The notes under the pieces were generated by a model. The model saw nothing but the letters and a program-made list of their open reading frames with translations. It was not told the DNA's origin and made no database searches. The position numbers and the translations under genes are program-made. A DNA stretch of 56,923 nt from the NCBI GenBank assembly GCA_030601885.1, contig JAUWAU010000039.1, positions 1 through 56,923 on the forward strand, written 5' to 3'. The first letter of the stretch is position 1; each line of letters begins with the position of its first letter. Shown here piece by piece: positions 8,181-17,143 of the stretch. The DNA comes from Armatimonadota bacterium (GTDB taxonomy: Bacteria > Armatimonadota > Zipacnadia > JAUWAU01).

Positions 8181-9920
8181 ATGTATTGGCGACGGAGGTC
8201 GCCTCGATGCAGCGCGGGCCGATCGGCCTACGGTTGCATGGGTTGGGCTCTGACGGGGAGCGCGCTCACTATTCCGTGCGTCGGCGTGCTTCTGTGGTCA
8301 TCGCAAGGCGGCGCCGCGCGCCCGCCGGCGGAGAAGGTGTACCTGGGCGCGGTGCGCACCTTCGCCGACAACGTCCTGGCACACGGCAAGGACACCTACG
8401 GGCCCAACCACACGCCGCTTTTCGTTGACGGCATCAACATCGACACGCACGAGCCCGCGACGTGGTTGTACAACGGTGAGAAGTGGGTGCTCTCGAACCT
8501 CGCCAGCCAGCAGAATCTCTTTCGCGTCCTCGTTGGCCTGAGCGACCTCACGGGCGACGACAAGTACGCGGGGGCGGCGATGGCCGCCACGGCCTACGGG
8601 TTCGACAACCTGCAGCACGAGAACGGGCTGCTGCACTGGGGCGGCCATCGCTTCTACGACGCGGCGGGCGAGAGGCTGGTGGGCGAGGGCGTCAAGCACG
8701 AGCTCAAGTGCCACTACCCGTTTTACGAGTTCATGTGGGAGGTGAACCCGACTGCCACCAAGCGCTTTCTGGAGGCGTTCTGGAATGCGCACATCCTGCA
8801 GTGGGACATTCTCGACATGAACCGCCACGGCGCATACGAGACCAGGATGGGCCACCTTTGGGACAACGAGTACAAGGGCGGCCCCGTGTTCTTTGTGGGG
8901 AAGGGGCTGACGTTCTGCAACACCGGGAGCGACCTGGTCTACGCCGGGGCGATGCTATACAAGTTCACCGGAGACGAGAAGGCGCCCCTGAGCCCTGCCG
9001 GGCCGGGGCGGCCCGACTCGGAGAGGTCAGGGCCGCTGGCGTGGGCCAAGCACATGGGGTATCGCTACGTCGAGACCCGTAACCCCAAGACAGGCCTCGG
9101 CGGCTACCAGTACAGCCAGATAGCCAACGACCGGGCGCGGGCGCAATTCGGGCCGGAGTTCGGCGACCGGGCACTCGAGGGCACCATGCTCGATACCAGC
9201 CGAGCCGGAACGCGCTATGGCACCATGGGGCTCTGCCTACTGCGCCTGGGGCAGGCGCTGGGCGAGGCCGGCAGCGACTTCGTGCAGTGGGCTCACGAGG
9301 ATCTGACCGCCTACGCCCGCTGGGCCTACGACGAGACCGACAACACCTTCTGCGCACTCCTATCCGACGGCACCAAGCTCACCGGAGACGACGTCAAGCG
9401 CAGCGGCTACTACAGCCCGGCCGGCTTTGACAAGGCGCCGGCGGGGGCCATCTTCTTGCTGGACTACGCCTTGGCCTATCGTCTCACCAAGGACCGGCTG
9501 ATGTGGGACATGGCGCGGAAGATCGCCCGGGGCAATGGCCTCGGCGACATCGGTGAGTCGCCGGCAAAGCCAGGCAGGCTGAATCTGAAGACCGACAACG
9601 CGGATGCCGTGGCGCTCTTTGCCGTGCTGGAGATGTACGATCAGGAAAAACGTCGCGCGTACCTCAAGCTGGCGCGGCGGATCGGCGACAACCTTCTGGC
9701 CAAGACGTTCAATAAGGGGTTCTTCACAGCCAGCCCGGATCACCCCTACGCGAGCTTCAATGACATCACGCCCCTGGCGCTGCTGCACCTGGTGGCCGCC
9801 ATGCGGGGCACACCGGATGCCGTGCCGGCGTACAATGGGGGCAGATCGTTCTTCCACTGCCGTTACGACGGCAAAGGAAGGACCTACGATAGGAGCGCCA
9901 TCTATGCGCAGACTCGATAG
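8181..9920 (+). CDS. secreted alpha/alpha-barrel polysaccharide lyase-like protein (periplasmic pectate lyase type)
   Basis: The product has 579 residues. The N-terminus is Arg-rich, followed by a hydrophobic stretch ending near residue 47 (a long signal peptide). The mature part has repeated helical pairs of an (alpha/alpha) barrel, with conserved-looking blocks DTYGPNHTPLFVDG, EKWVLSNLASQQN, LHWGGHRFYD, KHELKCHYPFYE and NAHILQWDILDMNRHG. These recall family-2 pectate lyases, which act on polygalacturonate. I infer a uronan lyase or hydrolase, with substrate uncertain. AAGGA lies seven bases before the ATG. It starts about 100 bp after the radical SAM gene and could be read through from that operon, but more likely it begins the polysaccharide-degradation set that continues with two heparinase-like genes. 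Confidence 0.6.
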   Translation: MYWRRRSPRCSAGRSAYGCMGWALTGSALTIPCVGVLLWSSQGGAARPPAEKVYLGAVRTFADNVLAHGKDTYGPNHTPLFVDGINIDTHEPATWLYNGEKWVLSNLASQQNLFRVLVGLSDLTGDDKYAGAAMAATAYGFDNLQHENGLLHWGGHRFYDAAGERLVGEGVKHELKCHYPFYEFMWEVNPTATKRFLEAFWNAHILQWDILDMNRHGAYETRMGHLWDNEYKGGPVFFVGKGLTFCNTGSDLVYAGAMLYKFTGDEKAPLSPAGPGRPDSERSGPLAWAKHMGYRYVETRNPKTGLGGYQYSQIANDRARAQFGPEFGDRALEGTMLDTSRAGTRYGTMGLCLLRLGQALGEAGSDFVQWAHEDLTAYARWAYDETDNTFCALLSDGTKLTGDDVKRSGYYSPAGFDKAPAGAIFLLDYALAYRLTKDRLMWDMARKIARGNGLGDIGESPAKPGRLNLKTDNADAVALFAVLEMYDQEKRRAYLKLARRIGDNLLAKTFNKGFFTASPDHPYASFNDITPLALLHLVAAMRGTPDAVPAYNGGRSFFHCRYDGKGRTYDRSAIYAQTR

Positions 9921-10063
9921 CCGGGGGGCGACCGCGTAGTCCTGCGGCGCCGGTGCGGAGAGGCCAGAGCGCGATCGGCACGTCGAGGTCGGCAGAGGGC
10001 GGAACCCTCGCAGCCGCGAACAGAGGGTGGCTCTCAGGACAACGAACTCAAGGAGGTGGCTAG

Positions 10064-13027
10064 ATGCCATTGCAGGTAGTACTCGTGGCGTGCTGTTTGG
10101 TATTGTTGACGCTGTTCGCCAGCGACGGATGCACAGCCGAGCCCAATGGGCCCGTGCGCATTGGCCGCGCTGCGCGGGTGCCCGAGAATCCGCGCAGCCA
10201 CTACAGCCGGTACGTCAACTGGCGGCCGACCGACGCCGAACTCGTTCACCTGAACCCGCCTCGGATGAGCTGGCCGTACTGGCCCGACTTCCCAGGCAAC
10301 TGGAACGACGAAGTGCACACATTCACGCTGCAGATTTCGTCGAAGCCGGACTGCTCCGGCCCGGTAGTGGACGTGACGTGTGCGTTCAACTTCTACAACA
10401 CGCTGCCGGCGCTCAAGGGAGCGGACAGGTGGTACTGGCGGGTCGGCTACGACGTGGGCAGCGATGACGAGAAGTGGAGCGAGGTGCGAGCGTTCACGAT
10501 AGCCCAGGACGCCGTCGTGTGGGACCGCTCGGCGCTCGCGAAGCCCGACCTGGCAGAACGTGGACACCCACGGATTCTTTTCAACAACGATACCCTCGAG
10601 AAGATGCGCCGCCTCGCCGAGACCGATCCCGACTCGAAGGCGGCGATGGAGTACATGCGCCAGCAGGCAGACGCGGTGCTGGCGAAGCCATGGTGGGACG
10701 ACTTCCCCAAGACGGACCGCGATCCGGAAAAACCCAAGCAGTCGTTCTACACCATCGCAGGCGACCTGGCCCTGGTCTGCTTCGTGTGGCGCGTGATTGG
10801 CGATGACAAATATGCGGGTGTCAAGGAGAGCGCCGTCACCTGGGCGAGCTACCCGCCCCGGGGGCGCGCGTCGCCGGAGGGTCTGGGAGGCGACGGGAAC
10901 GAGGACGCCACGCAGGGCAATGAGTTCCTGGCGCTGCTGTTCGACTGGCTCTACGAGGACCTGACAGACGACCAGCGGCAGGTGATGATCAAGTCGCTCG
11001 AGTGGCGCATTGACCATTGGATGAACTCCTTCGCCTGGCGGCGCAGAGGGCAGAGCGGCCCGTTGGTGCGGCTGACCTACCGCCGGGGCAACGAGCACCT
11101 GGGCGATGAGCGCCTGTATATGCAGTCATCGCCGGAGTGGAAGCAGTTTGAATGGCGGGCCCCGGCGGCCAGCGGGGCTACGTCCGTCACGGTTGAGCTG
11201 TTTAACTACTACAGCAAGGGCACCGTCTGGTGGGACGACTTCAAGGTCCGTCTTGCGGAGCAGGGACCGACCGTTATCGAACACCCAACCTCGTCTCCCC
11301 TGACCCCGGGGCGGCCGGCGGAGTGGCGCTTCAGCGACTTCGACACCGGGGGAAAGCCAACTGTTGATGCGCAGGGAGGGCGCGAAGGCGGGGTGGCACT
11401 GGGGATCGCCTGCGCAAGCAGCGCCGAACGCGGCTCCTGGGGCCGAAGCCTCAGTATCGCAGGCTCCCAAGAGCTCTACGTGACCGGATGGTACCGAACC
11501 GAGGGCCAGCAGCCGGCAGTCGTCAGGGCCAGATCTCTGTCCGGCTGCTGCAGCAGCCATCAGTTCGAGGGCAGCATGGACACCGCCATATGCGGCCTGG
11601 CCCTGTACGAGCACAGCGACCTGGGGCGCGAGTGGTTCGAGCTGATCCTGAACTACCTCATCGGCATCACCAACGGATTCGGCTACGACGAGGCGTGGAA
11701 CGAGGGCGCCGGATACGGCAGCTCGAAATGCAAGTGGTTGATGAACGCCACGCTGTACTTCGACACCTCGCTGCCGGACGCCAACCTCGGCCGCAACCCG
11801 TACTACAAGCGCATCGGCGACTGGTTCAGCCGCATCATTCCCGTCGGGATGGACCATCACGCCTGGGGCAACCAACGGAACGCCTCACGAGGCAACCACG
11901 TGGCACACTTCCGCAAGTTCGCCTACCTCACCGGCGAGGGCCGGTTCCTACTAAATTGGCAGCAGTACGGGGGCGAGCAGTTCTCGAAGTTCCGCCCATG
12001 GATAGAGTACGTGCTCCCGGCCTACTACGAGAAGCCGACGCCCGAACCCGAAAAGGATACCGTCGCGCTGTTCGATATTGCCGGCTGGGCGATGGCGGCA
12101 ACCGGGCCGCCCAGCCTTCGGAGCACCTACGATGAAGGCGCCGGCATCATCTTCCAGTGTCGCCCGCGCGGCGGTTACGGTCACTCGTTTAACTCCGACA
12201 GCTCATTCCAGCTCCACGCCTACGGCCAGATGCTCAACCACGGGGGCGGCAGCTCCGGAAACCAGGACGCCTACGCGTATCACACCATGAGCCACAATAC
12301 GATACTGGTGGACGGCCTGGGGCAGGCGCAGCCGGGAACCGGACAGCTCTATCCCACCTACGGACGAATCGTGGGCTTCGCGCGCGGAGACGACTACGTC
12401 TACTTCGCCGGGGATGCGACGCGCTGCTATCCGAAAGAGCCCGGCAGCTTCAGGCGGTGGGGGCTGCCATTGGATGAGGTGTACGAGCAACGTGCTCTTC
12501 CACATCTCGAGCGCTTCATCCGGCACATCCTGTTTTTACGGGGGAAGTACTTCCTCATCTACGACGACCTGGCGTGCTCGAAGCCGGCGACCTACACCTG
12601 GCTGTATCACATTCGGCCCGAGGAGCCGTTCCAGTTCGATGTCGGCCGGCTCGCCGTTGACTACGCCGTCGGGGACGTGAAGGTGCGGCTGCAGCATATC
12701 GCGCACCCGGAGGGGCTCAAGCTCGACGACCGCAAGGGCCTGGACGCCTTCATCAACCCGTTCACCGGCGAGGACTACCGCCAGTGGCGCAAGGGCGACA
12801 TTCTGTGCGGGCACAATCTCTGGATCAGCAACGCCGAGCCCGCAAAACAGTGGAGCTTCCTGGCCGTGGTGTATCCCGCCCCGCCGGACGGCGATATTCC
12901 GCCCATCGAGCGGATAGACGACAGCACGGTGCGCGTCGGCGACGATGTCATCTGCTTCGATCCGCAGAGCGCCGCGGTGCGCACGGCGAACTTCGTGGTG
13001 GACGTGGCCGCCATGCGCGAGCAGTGA
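10064..13027 (+). CDS. secreted heparinase II/III-like (DUF4962) polysaccharide lyase, copy 1
   Basis: The product has 987 residues. A signal peptide (about residues 1-25, with VACCLVLLTLFASDGC) precedes a fibronectin-like N-terminal domain containing HYSRYVNWRP and NPPRMSWPYWPD. An alpha/alpha toroid domain follows. A beta-sandwich insertion (about residues 340-500), which may bind carbohydrate, comes next. The C-terminal part is beta-rich heparinase II/III type, with YGHSFNSDSSFQLHAYG and HTMSHNTILVDG holding the likely catalytic and metal-site His/Tyr residues. The family cleaves uronate-containing glycans by beta-elimination in the periplasm or outside. AAGGAGG lies seven bases before the ATG. 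The following gene is a close paralogue, and the similarity extends into the ribosome-site leader. Confidence 0.8.
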   Translation: MPLQVVLVACCLVLLTLFASDGCTAEPNGPVRIGRAARVPENPRSHYSRYVNWRPTDAELVHLNPPRMSWPYWPDFPGNWNDEVHTFTLQISSKPDCSGPVVDVTCAFNFYNTLPALKGADRWYWRVGYDVGSDDEKWSEVRAFTIAQDAVVWDRSALAKPDLAERGHPRILFNNDTLEKMRRLAETDPDSKAAMEYMRQQADAVLAKPWWDDFPKTDRDPEKPKQSFYTIAGDLALVCFVWRVIGDDKYAGVKESAVTWASYPPRGRASPEGLGGDGNEDATQGNEFLALLFDWLYEDLTDDQRQVMIKSLEWRIDHWMNSFAWRRRGQSGPLVRLTYRRGNEHLGDERLYMQSSPEWKQFEWRAPAASGATSVTVELFNYYSKGTVWWDDFKVRLAEQGPTVIEHPTSSPLTPGRPAEWRFSDFDTGGKPTVDAQGGREGGVALGIACASSAERGSWGRSLSIAGSQELYVTGWYRTEGQQPAVVRARSLSGCCSSHQFEGSMDTAICGLALYEHSDLGREWFELILNYLIGITNGFGYDEAWNEGAGYGSSKCKWLMNATLYFDTSLPDANLGRNPYYKRIGDWFSRIIPVGMDHHAWGNQRNASRGNHVAHFRKFAYLTGEGRFLLNWQQYGGEQFSKFRPWIEYVLPAYYEKPTPEPEKDTVALFDIAGWAMAATGPPSLRSTYDEGAGIIFQCRPRGGYGHSFNSDSSFQLHAYGQMLNHGGGSSGNQDAYAYHTMSHNTILVDGLGQAQPGTGQLYPTYGRIVGFARGDDYVYFAGDATRCYPKEPGSFRRWGLPLDEVYEQRALPHLERFIRHILFLRGKYFLIYDDLACSKPATYTWLYHIRPEEPFQFDVGRLAVDYAVGDVKVRLQHIAHPEGLKLDDRKGLDAFINPFTGEDYRQWRKGDILCGHNLWISNAEPAKQWSFLAVVYPAPPDGDIPPIERIDDSTVRVGDDVICFDPQSAAVRTANFVVDVAAMREQ

Positions 13028-13077
13028 ACGCGGACGGTCGCAGACGACAGAGACGAGTAACTCAGGGAGGTCGCCAG

Positions 13078-16050
13078 ATGGCAGTACGCTTGGTACTCGC
13101 GGTGATGTGCTCTATCTCCTTGCACCTGGTCGCAGATGACGGATGGACAGCGGCCGATCGCGGGCCGGTTCGGATGGGCGCCGAGGCGCGGGTACCCGAA
13201 AGCGGGCGCAGCCACTACAGCCGCTACGTCAACTTTCGGCCGGCCGACGGCGAGACTGTCCATCTTAACCCTCCCCGGATGAGCTGGCCGTATTGGCCCG
13301 ACTGGCCCAAAACATTCGAGAACGCCTTGCACACATTTACCTTTCAGATCGCGGCTACCCGCGACTTCGCGCGGCCCGTAGTGAACGTCACCACCCCGTA
13401 CAACTTCTACAACACCATCCCCGCGTTGAAGGGCGCGAGCCGCTGGTACTGGCGTGTCGGCTACGACCTCGGTACGAAAGCGGAGAAGTGGAGCGAGGTG
13501 CGGTCGTTCCTGATCGCACCCGATGCCGTGGAGTGGGATCGGGCAGCCCTGGCAGAGCCCGGCCTCGCCGCCCGCGGACACCCCCGCATCCTGTTCACCG
13601 AGGACAGCCTGGAGGAGATCCGTCGGCTGCGCCGCACCGACGCTGCATCCCGAGCTGCTTTCCAGTACATGAAGCGTCGCGCCAATGAGATCCTGGCGAC
13701 CGACTGGTGGCGCAACTTCCCGAAGACCGATCGCGAGCCCGAGCCCGAGGCGCAGTTCTACACCATCGCCCACGATCTGGCGCTGGTGGCCTTCGTGTGG
13801 CTGTTGACGGAGGACAACAAGTACGCCGGCGTGACGGAGCGTGCCGTCACCTTTGCCAGCTACCCCATAGGTGGCAGGTCGTCGCCGGAGGGCGCCGGCG
13901 GCGACGGCAACGAGGACGCTACGCAAGGCAACGAGTACCTGGCGCTTCTGTTTGACTGGCTCTATCCAGTGCTGAGCGACCGGGAGCGGCAGGTGCTCAT
14001 CAAGTCGCTTGAGTGGCGCATCGACTATTGGATGAACTCCTTCGCGTGGCGAGGCAAAGGCCGGGGCGGAGCGCTGGTGCGGCTCACATACAGCACGCCC
14101 GAGGACGAGCTCGGCTCCGAGCGCCTGTACATGGGGCCGGCTCCTGAGTGGAAGCACTATGACTGGCGCGCTCCGGTGCCGGAGGGCGCGACATCCGTCC
14201 AGGTCGAGGTCTTCAACTACTACACAAAAGGCACAATCTGGTGGGACAGCATCGAGATCCGCACGGCGGCGGAGGCGGAGAATCTGCTCCGGAACGCCGA
14301 TTTCTCGCAGCAGACGGCTCCGGGACAGCCGGCGGAGTGGGAGTTCAGTGCGTACGGCACTGCTGGGGAGCCGCTCGTCGCAGAGGGGGGCGGCCGAGCG
14401 GGGACACCGGCCTTGGGGATAGCCTGCGCGAGCGGCAGCGACCGCGGCTCCTGGCGGCAATACCTGAGCGTGGCCGGCATCCGAGAGCTGCACGTGACGG
14501 GCTGGTACCGAACCGAGGACCAGCAACCCGATGCCATACGGGCCACCTCTCTCTCCGGCTGCTGCACCAGCCATCAGTACGAGGGCAGCATGGACACCGC
14601 CGTGTGCGGCCTGGCGCTCTACGAGCATAGCGACCTTGGGCGCGAGTGGTTCGACCTGATCCTGAACTACCTGATCGGCATCACCAACGGATTCGGCTTC
14701 GACGAGGCGTGGAACGAGGGCGCGGGCTACGGTACCTCAAAGGCCAAGTGGCTGATGAACGCCACCATGTACTTCGACACTGCGCTGCCGGAGGCCAACC
14801 TCGGGCGCAATCCCTATTACAGCCGCATCGGCGACTGGTTCAGTCGCGTCATTCCCGTCGGCATGCCCCACCACGCCTGGGGCAATCAGGCGAACGCGTC
14901 ACGAGGCAACCACCTCAGACACTTCCGCAAGTTCGCGTACCTCACCGGCGAGGGGCGCTTCCTGCTCAACTGGCAGCAGTACGGCGGCAGGAAGTTCTCG
15001 ACATTCCGCCCCTGGATCGAGTATGCCCTGCCGGCCTATTACCAGAAGCCCGCTCCCGAACCCGAGAAAGATCCTGTGGGGCTATTCCCCATCGCCGGCT
15101 GGGGGATGGCGGCGAGCGGCCCGCCGAGCCTGCGCCGCACTTACAGCAGAGGCGCCGGCATCATCTTTCAATGTCGCCCGCGCGGCGGCTACAGCCACTC
15201 CTTCTATTCTGACAACTCCTTCCAGCTTCATGCGTATGGGCAGATGCTCAACCATGGGGGCGGAACATCAGCCAATCAGGACCCCTATGCGGATCATACG
15301 ATGAGCCACAATACCATTCTGGTGGACGGACTGGGCCAGGCGCAGCCCAGGGGCGGCCAGCTCCACCCGACCTACGGGCGGCTCGTGGGTTTCTCGCGCG
15401 GGGAGGACTACGTCTACTTCGCCGGGGATGCAACGCGGTGCTATCCGGGAGAGCCCGGCGTCTACCGGCAACGTGGCCTCGCTCCCCCGGAGACGTATGA
15501 GCCCCAGGACGTCAGCCACCTCCGGCGTTTCATCCGACACGTGCTGTTGCTGCGTCAGAAGTACTTCGTCATCTTCGACGACCTCGAGACATCCCGGCCA
15601 GCGAGATTCACCTGGCTGTATCATATCACCCCCGAGGAGCCCTTCGAGCTGGACCCGAAAACCGTCACGGCCCGCTGCGCCCTTGAAGATGTCCGGGTCG
15701 TGCTCACACACGTGGCCAATCGCGACAATCTGACCGTCGATGACCGCCAGGGGCTGGACGGACTGGTGAATCCCATCACGGGCGAGGACTATCGCGAGCG
15801 CCGCGTTGGCGACTTCCTGTGCGCCCACAATCTGTGGATCAGCAACCGCGAGCCGCAGTCGCAGTTCCACTTCCTGGCAGTGATCTACCCATATAGAGGG
15901 TCAGCACGCGCACCGCGCATCACGCCGCTGGATGACTACACGGTGGGGGTGGATGAGGACGTCATAAGCTTCGACCCCGCCACAGCGGCGCAGCACAAGG
16001 CAAGCTTCATCGTGGACCCCGCAGCGATGCGCGGCGGGCAGGGCCAATAG
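13078..16050 (+). CDS. secreted heparinase II/III-like (DUF4962) polysaccharide lyase, copy 2
   Basis: The product has 990 residues and is collinear with the preceding gene along its whole length: signal peptide, HYSRYVNFRP block, toroid, beta-sandwich insertion and HTMSHNTILVDG catalytic region. Most blocks are identical or conservatively changed. The short untranslated leader before the ATG (AACTCAGGGAGGT) also matches that of copy 1 (AACTCAAGGAGGT), so the duplication included the translation signal. I chose the ATG at 13078, although the frame is open to 12784, because this start carries the signal peptide and an optimal ribosome site. The differences lie mainly in the insertion domain and near the C-terminus, which could give different substrate preferences. 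Confidence 0.8.
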   Translation: MAVRLVLAVMCSISLHLVADDGWTAADRGPVRMGAEARVPESGRSHYSRYVNFRPADGETVHLNPPRMSWPYWPDWPKTFENALHTFTFQIAATRDFARPVVNVTTPYNFYNTIPALKGASRWYWRVGYDLGTKAEKWSEVRSFLIAPDAVEWDRAALAEPGLAARGHPRILFTEDSLEEIRRLRRTDAASRAAFQYMKRRANEILATDWWRNFPKTDREPEPEAQFYTIAHDLALVAFVWLLTEDNKYAGVTERAVTFASYPIGGRSSPEGAGGDGNEDATQGNEYLALLFDWLYPVLSDRERQVLIKSLEWRIDYWMNSFAWRGKGRGGALVRLTYSTPEDELGSERLYMGPAPEWKHYDWRAPVPEGATSVQVEVFNYYTKGTIWWDSIEIRTAAEAENLLRNADFSQQTAPGQPAEWEFSAYGTAGEPLVAEGGGRAGTPALGIACASGSDRGSWRQYLSVAGIRELHVTGWYRTEDQQPDAIRATSLSGCCTSHQYEGSMDTAVCGLALYEHSDLGREWFDLILNYLIGITNGFGFDEAWNEGAGYGTSKAKWLMNATMYFDTALPEANLGRNPYYSRIGDWFSRVIPVGMPHHAWGNQANASRGNHLRHFRKFAYLTGEGRFLLNWQQYGGRKFSTFRPWIEYALPAYYQKPAPEPEKDPVGLFPIAGWGMAASGPPSLRRTYSRGAGIIFQCRPRGGYSHSFYSDNSFQLHAYGQMLNHGGGTSANQDPYADHTMSHNTILVDGLGQAQPRGGQLHPTYGRLVGFSRGEDYVYFAGDATRCYPGEPGVYRQRGLAPPETYEPQDVSHLRRFIRHVLLLRQKYFVIFDDLETSRPARFTWLYHITPEEPFELDPKTVTARCALEDVRVVLTHVANRDNLTVDDRQGLDGLVNPITGEDYRERRVGDFLCAHNLWISNREPQSQFHFLAVIYPYRGSARAPRITPLDDYTVGVDEDVISFDPATAAQHKASFIVDPAAMRGGQGQ

Positions 16051-16094
16051 GCGACACCGATGTCCGGCCCGAGATACGCCCGAGTGTTTTCATC

Positions 16095-17045
16095 ATGTCG
16101 GACGCCACCCCCGACCCGGCCGAGTTTGTCAGACAGTGGGGCACAGAGCCGCTGGAGTATCCCGCCTGCGCTCTGTGCGGCGTGGCAGACCGACGGCAGT
16201 TGCTGGTGGAGCATTTTGCAGGATACGTCTTCGGCGTAGTCGAGTGCAGCAACTGCGGCTTTGTCTACACCTGCCCGCGACTACCCCTCAAGCTGCGCGA
16301 GCAACTCCACACCCCCCGTTTACGCAACGCCCTCGTGGATGCCGACATCCTGGCGGCGCGCCATCGTGTGCCATCGGATCGCCCCACGGTGTTCGACTAC
16401 CCCAGCCAGGAGGTGCATCTCGAAAGGTACCGCGTCGGGTTGGCCCTACTGAAGCGACGAATGCCATCAGGCCGCTTACTGGACATCGGGTGCGCCGGCG
16501 GGAGGTTCGTCGAGCTGGCTTCAGAGGCAGGCTACGAGGCCATCGGCTGTGACGTCATAGAATCGGCACTCGCCTACGGTCGTCGTCTTGGTCTGGACCT
16601 GCGTCTCGGCGAGGTGAGCGACCTGGACATCGCGCCTGCGAGCCTTGACTCCGTGACCCTGTGGAATGTGCTGGAACACGTCCCCGACCCAAGGGCCACG
16701 ATGGCTGAGACAGTCTCCCGGTTGCGACCCGGGGGCATTGTGCTGATCGAGTCTCCCAACTTCGCCGTGTACAGAATCCGCGCTCGCCTTGGCTGGGCAG
16801 CCCGGCCCTCCGAATACCGCCTCGACGCCCACGAGCATATCAACCATTTCACCCCCGCCACGCTATGCCGCTTGCTGCGCGGCGTAGGCTGCAACCGTAT
16901 TGAGTTCAGCGTCGCCACCGGAAGCGGAGCCCCCGGCGTTAAAGCCCGCATACGGACCTTCGTCACCCGCCTCATTTTCGCGCTGACCTTCAAGAGGGTG
17001 CACTTGCACTTCCCGCTGCTGGCAACAGCGCAGCGCGCGGGCTAG
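16095..17045 (+). CDS. class I SAM-dependent methyltransferase with N-terminal zinc-ribbon-like Cys pairs
   Basis: The product has 316 residues and is cytoplasmic. Near the N-terminus CALC and CSNC form a four-Cys zinc-ribbon-like knuckle, as in many glycan or lipid-linked methyltransferases. The SAM-binding motif LLDIGCAGG lies near residue 131, followed by the acidic GCDV after the second strand, then LWNVLEHVPDP and the RPGGIVLIESPN block. The substrate is unknown; in sugar-metabolism contexts these enzymes often methylate a glycan or nucleotide-sugar intermediate. It starts 45 bp after the second heparinase-like gene. No strong ribosome site precedes the ATG. It faces the minus-strand BNR gene, with 98 bp between. 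Confidence 0.8.
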   Translation: MSDATPDPAEFVRQWGTEPLEYPACALCGVADRRQLLVEHFAGYVFGVVECSNCGFVYTCPRLPLKLREQLHTPRLRNALVDADILAARHRVPSDRPTVFDYPSQEVHLERYRVGLALLKRRMPSGRLLDIGCAGGRFVELASEAGYEAIGCDVIESALAYGRRLGLDLRLGEVSDLDIAPASLDSVTLWNVLEHVPDPRATMAETVSRLRPGGIVLIESPNFAVYRIRARLGWAARPSEYRLDAHEHINHFTPATLCRLLRGVGCNRIEFSVATGSGAPGVKARIRTFVTRLIFALTFKRVHLHFPLLATAQRAG

Positions 17046-17143
17046 GAGCTCGGCTGCGCCGCGTGCCGGGCGAGCTGCCACGCGTGTACTGTGCTTCATA
17101 TTGCGTCGCCCGTGCGCCCCGCACGGCGCCTCAGTACCGGGTA

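Noticed and set aside
12784..13077. Upstream extension of the second heparinase-like gene
   Set aside because: The frame is open but overlaps the end of copy 1; the ATG at 13078 has the ribosome site and signal peptide.
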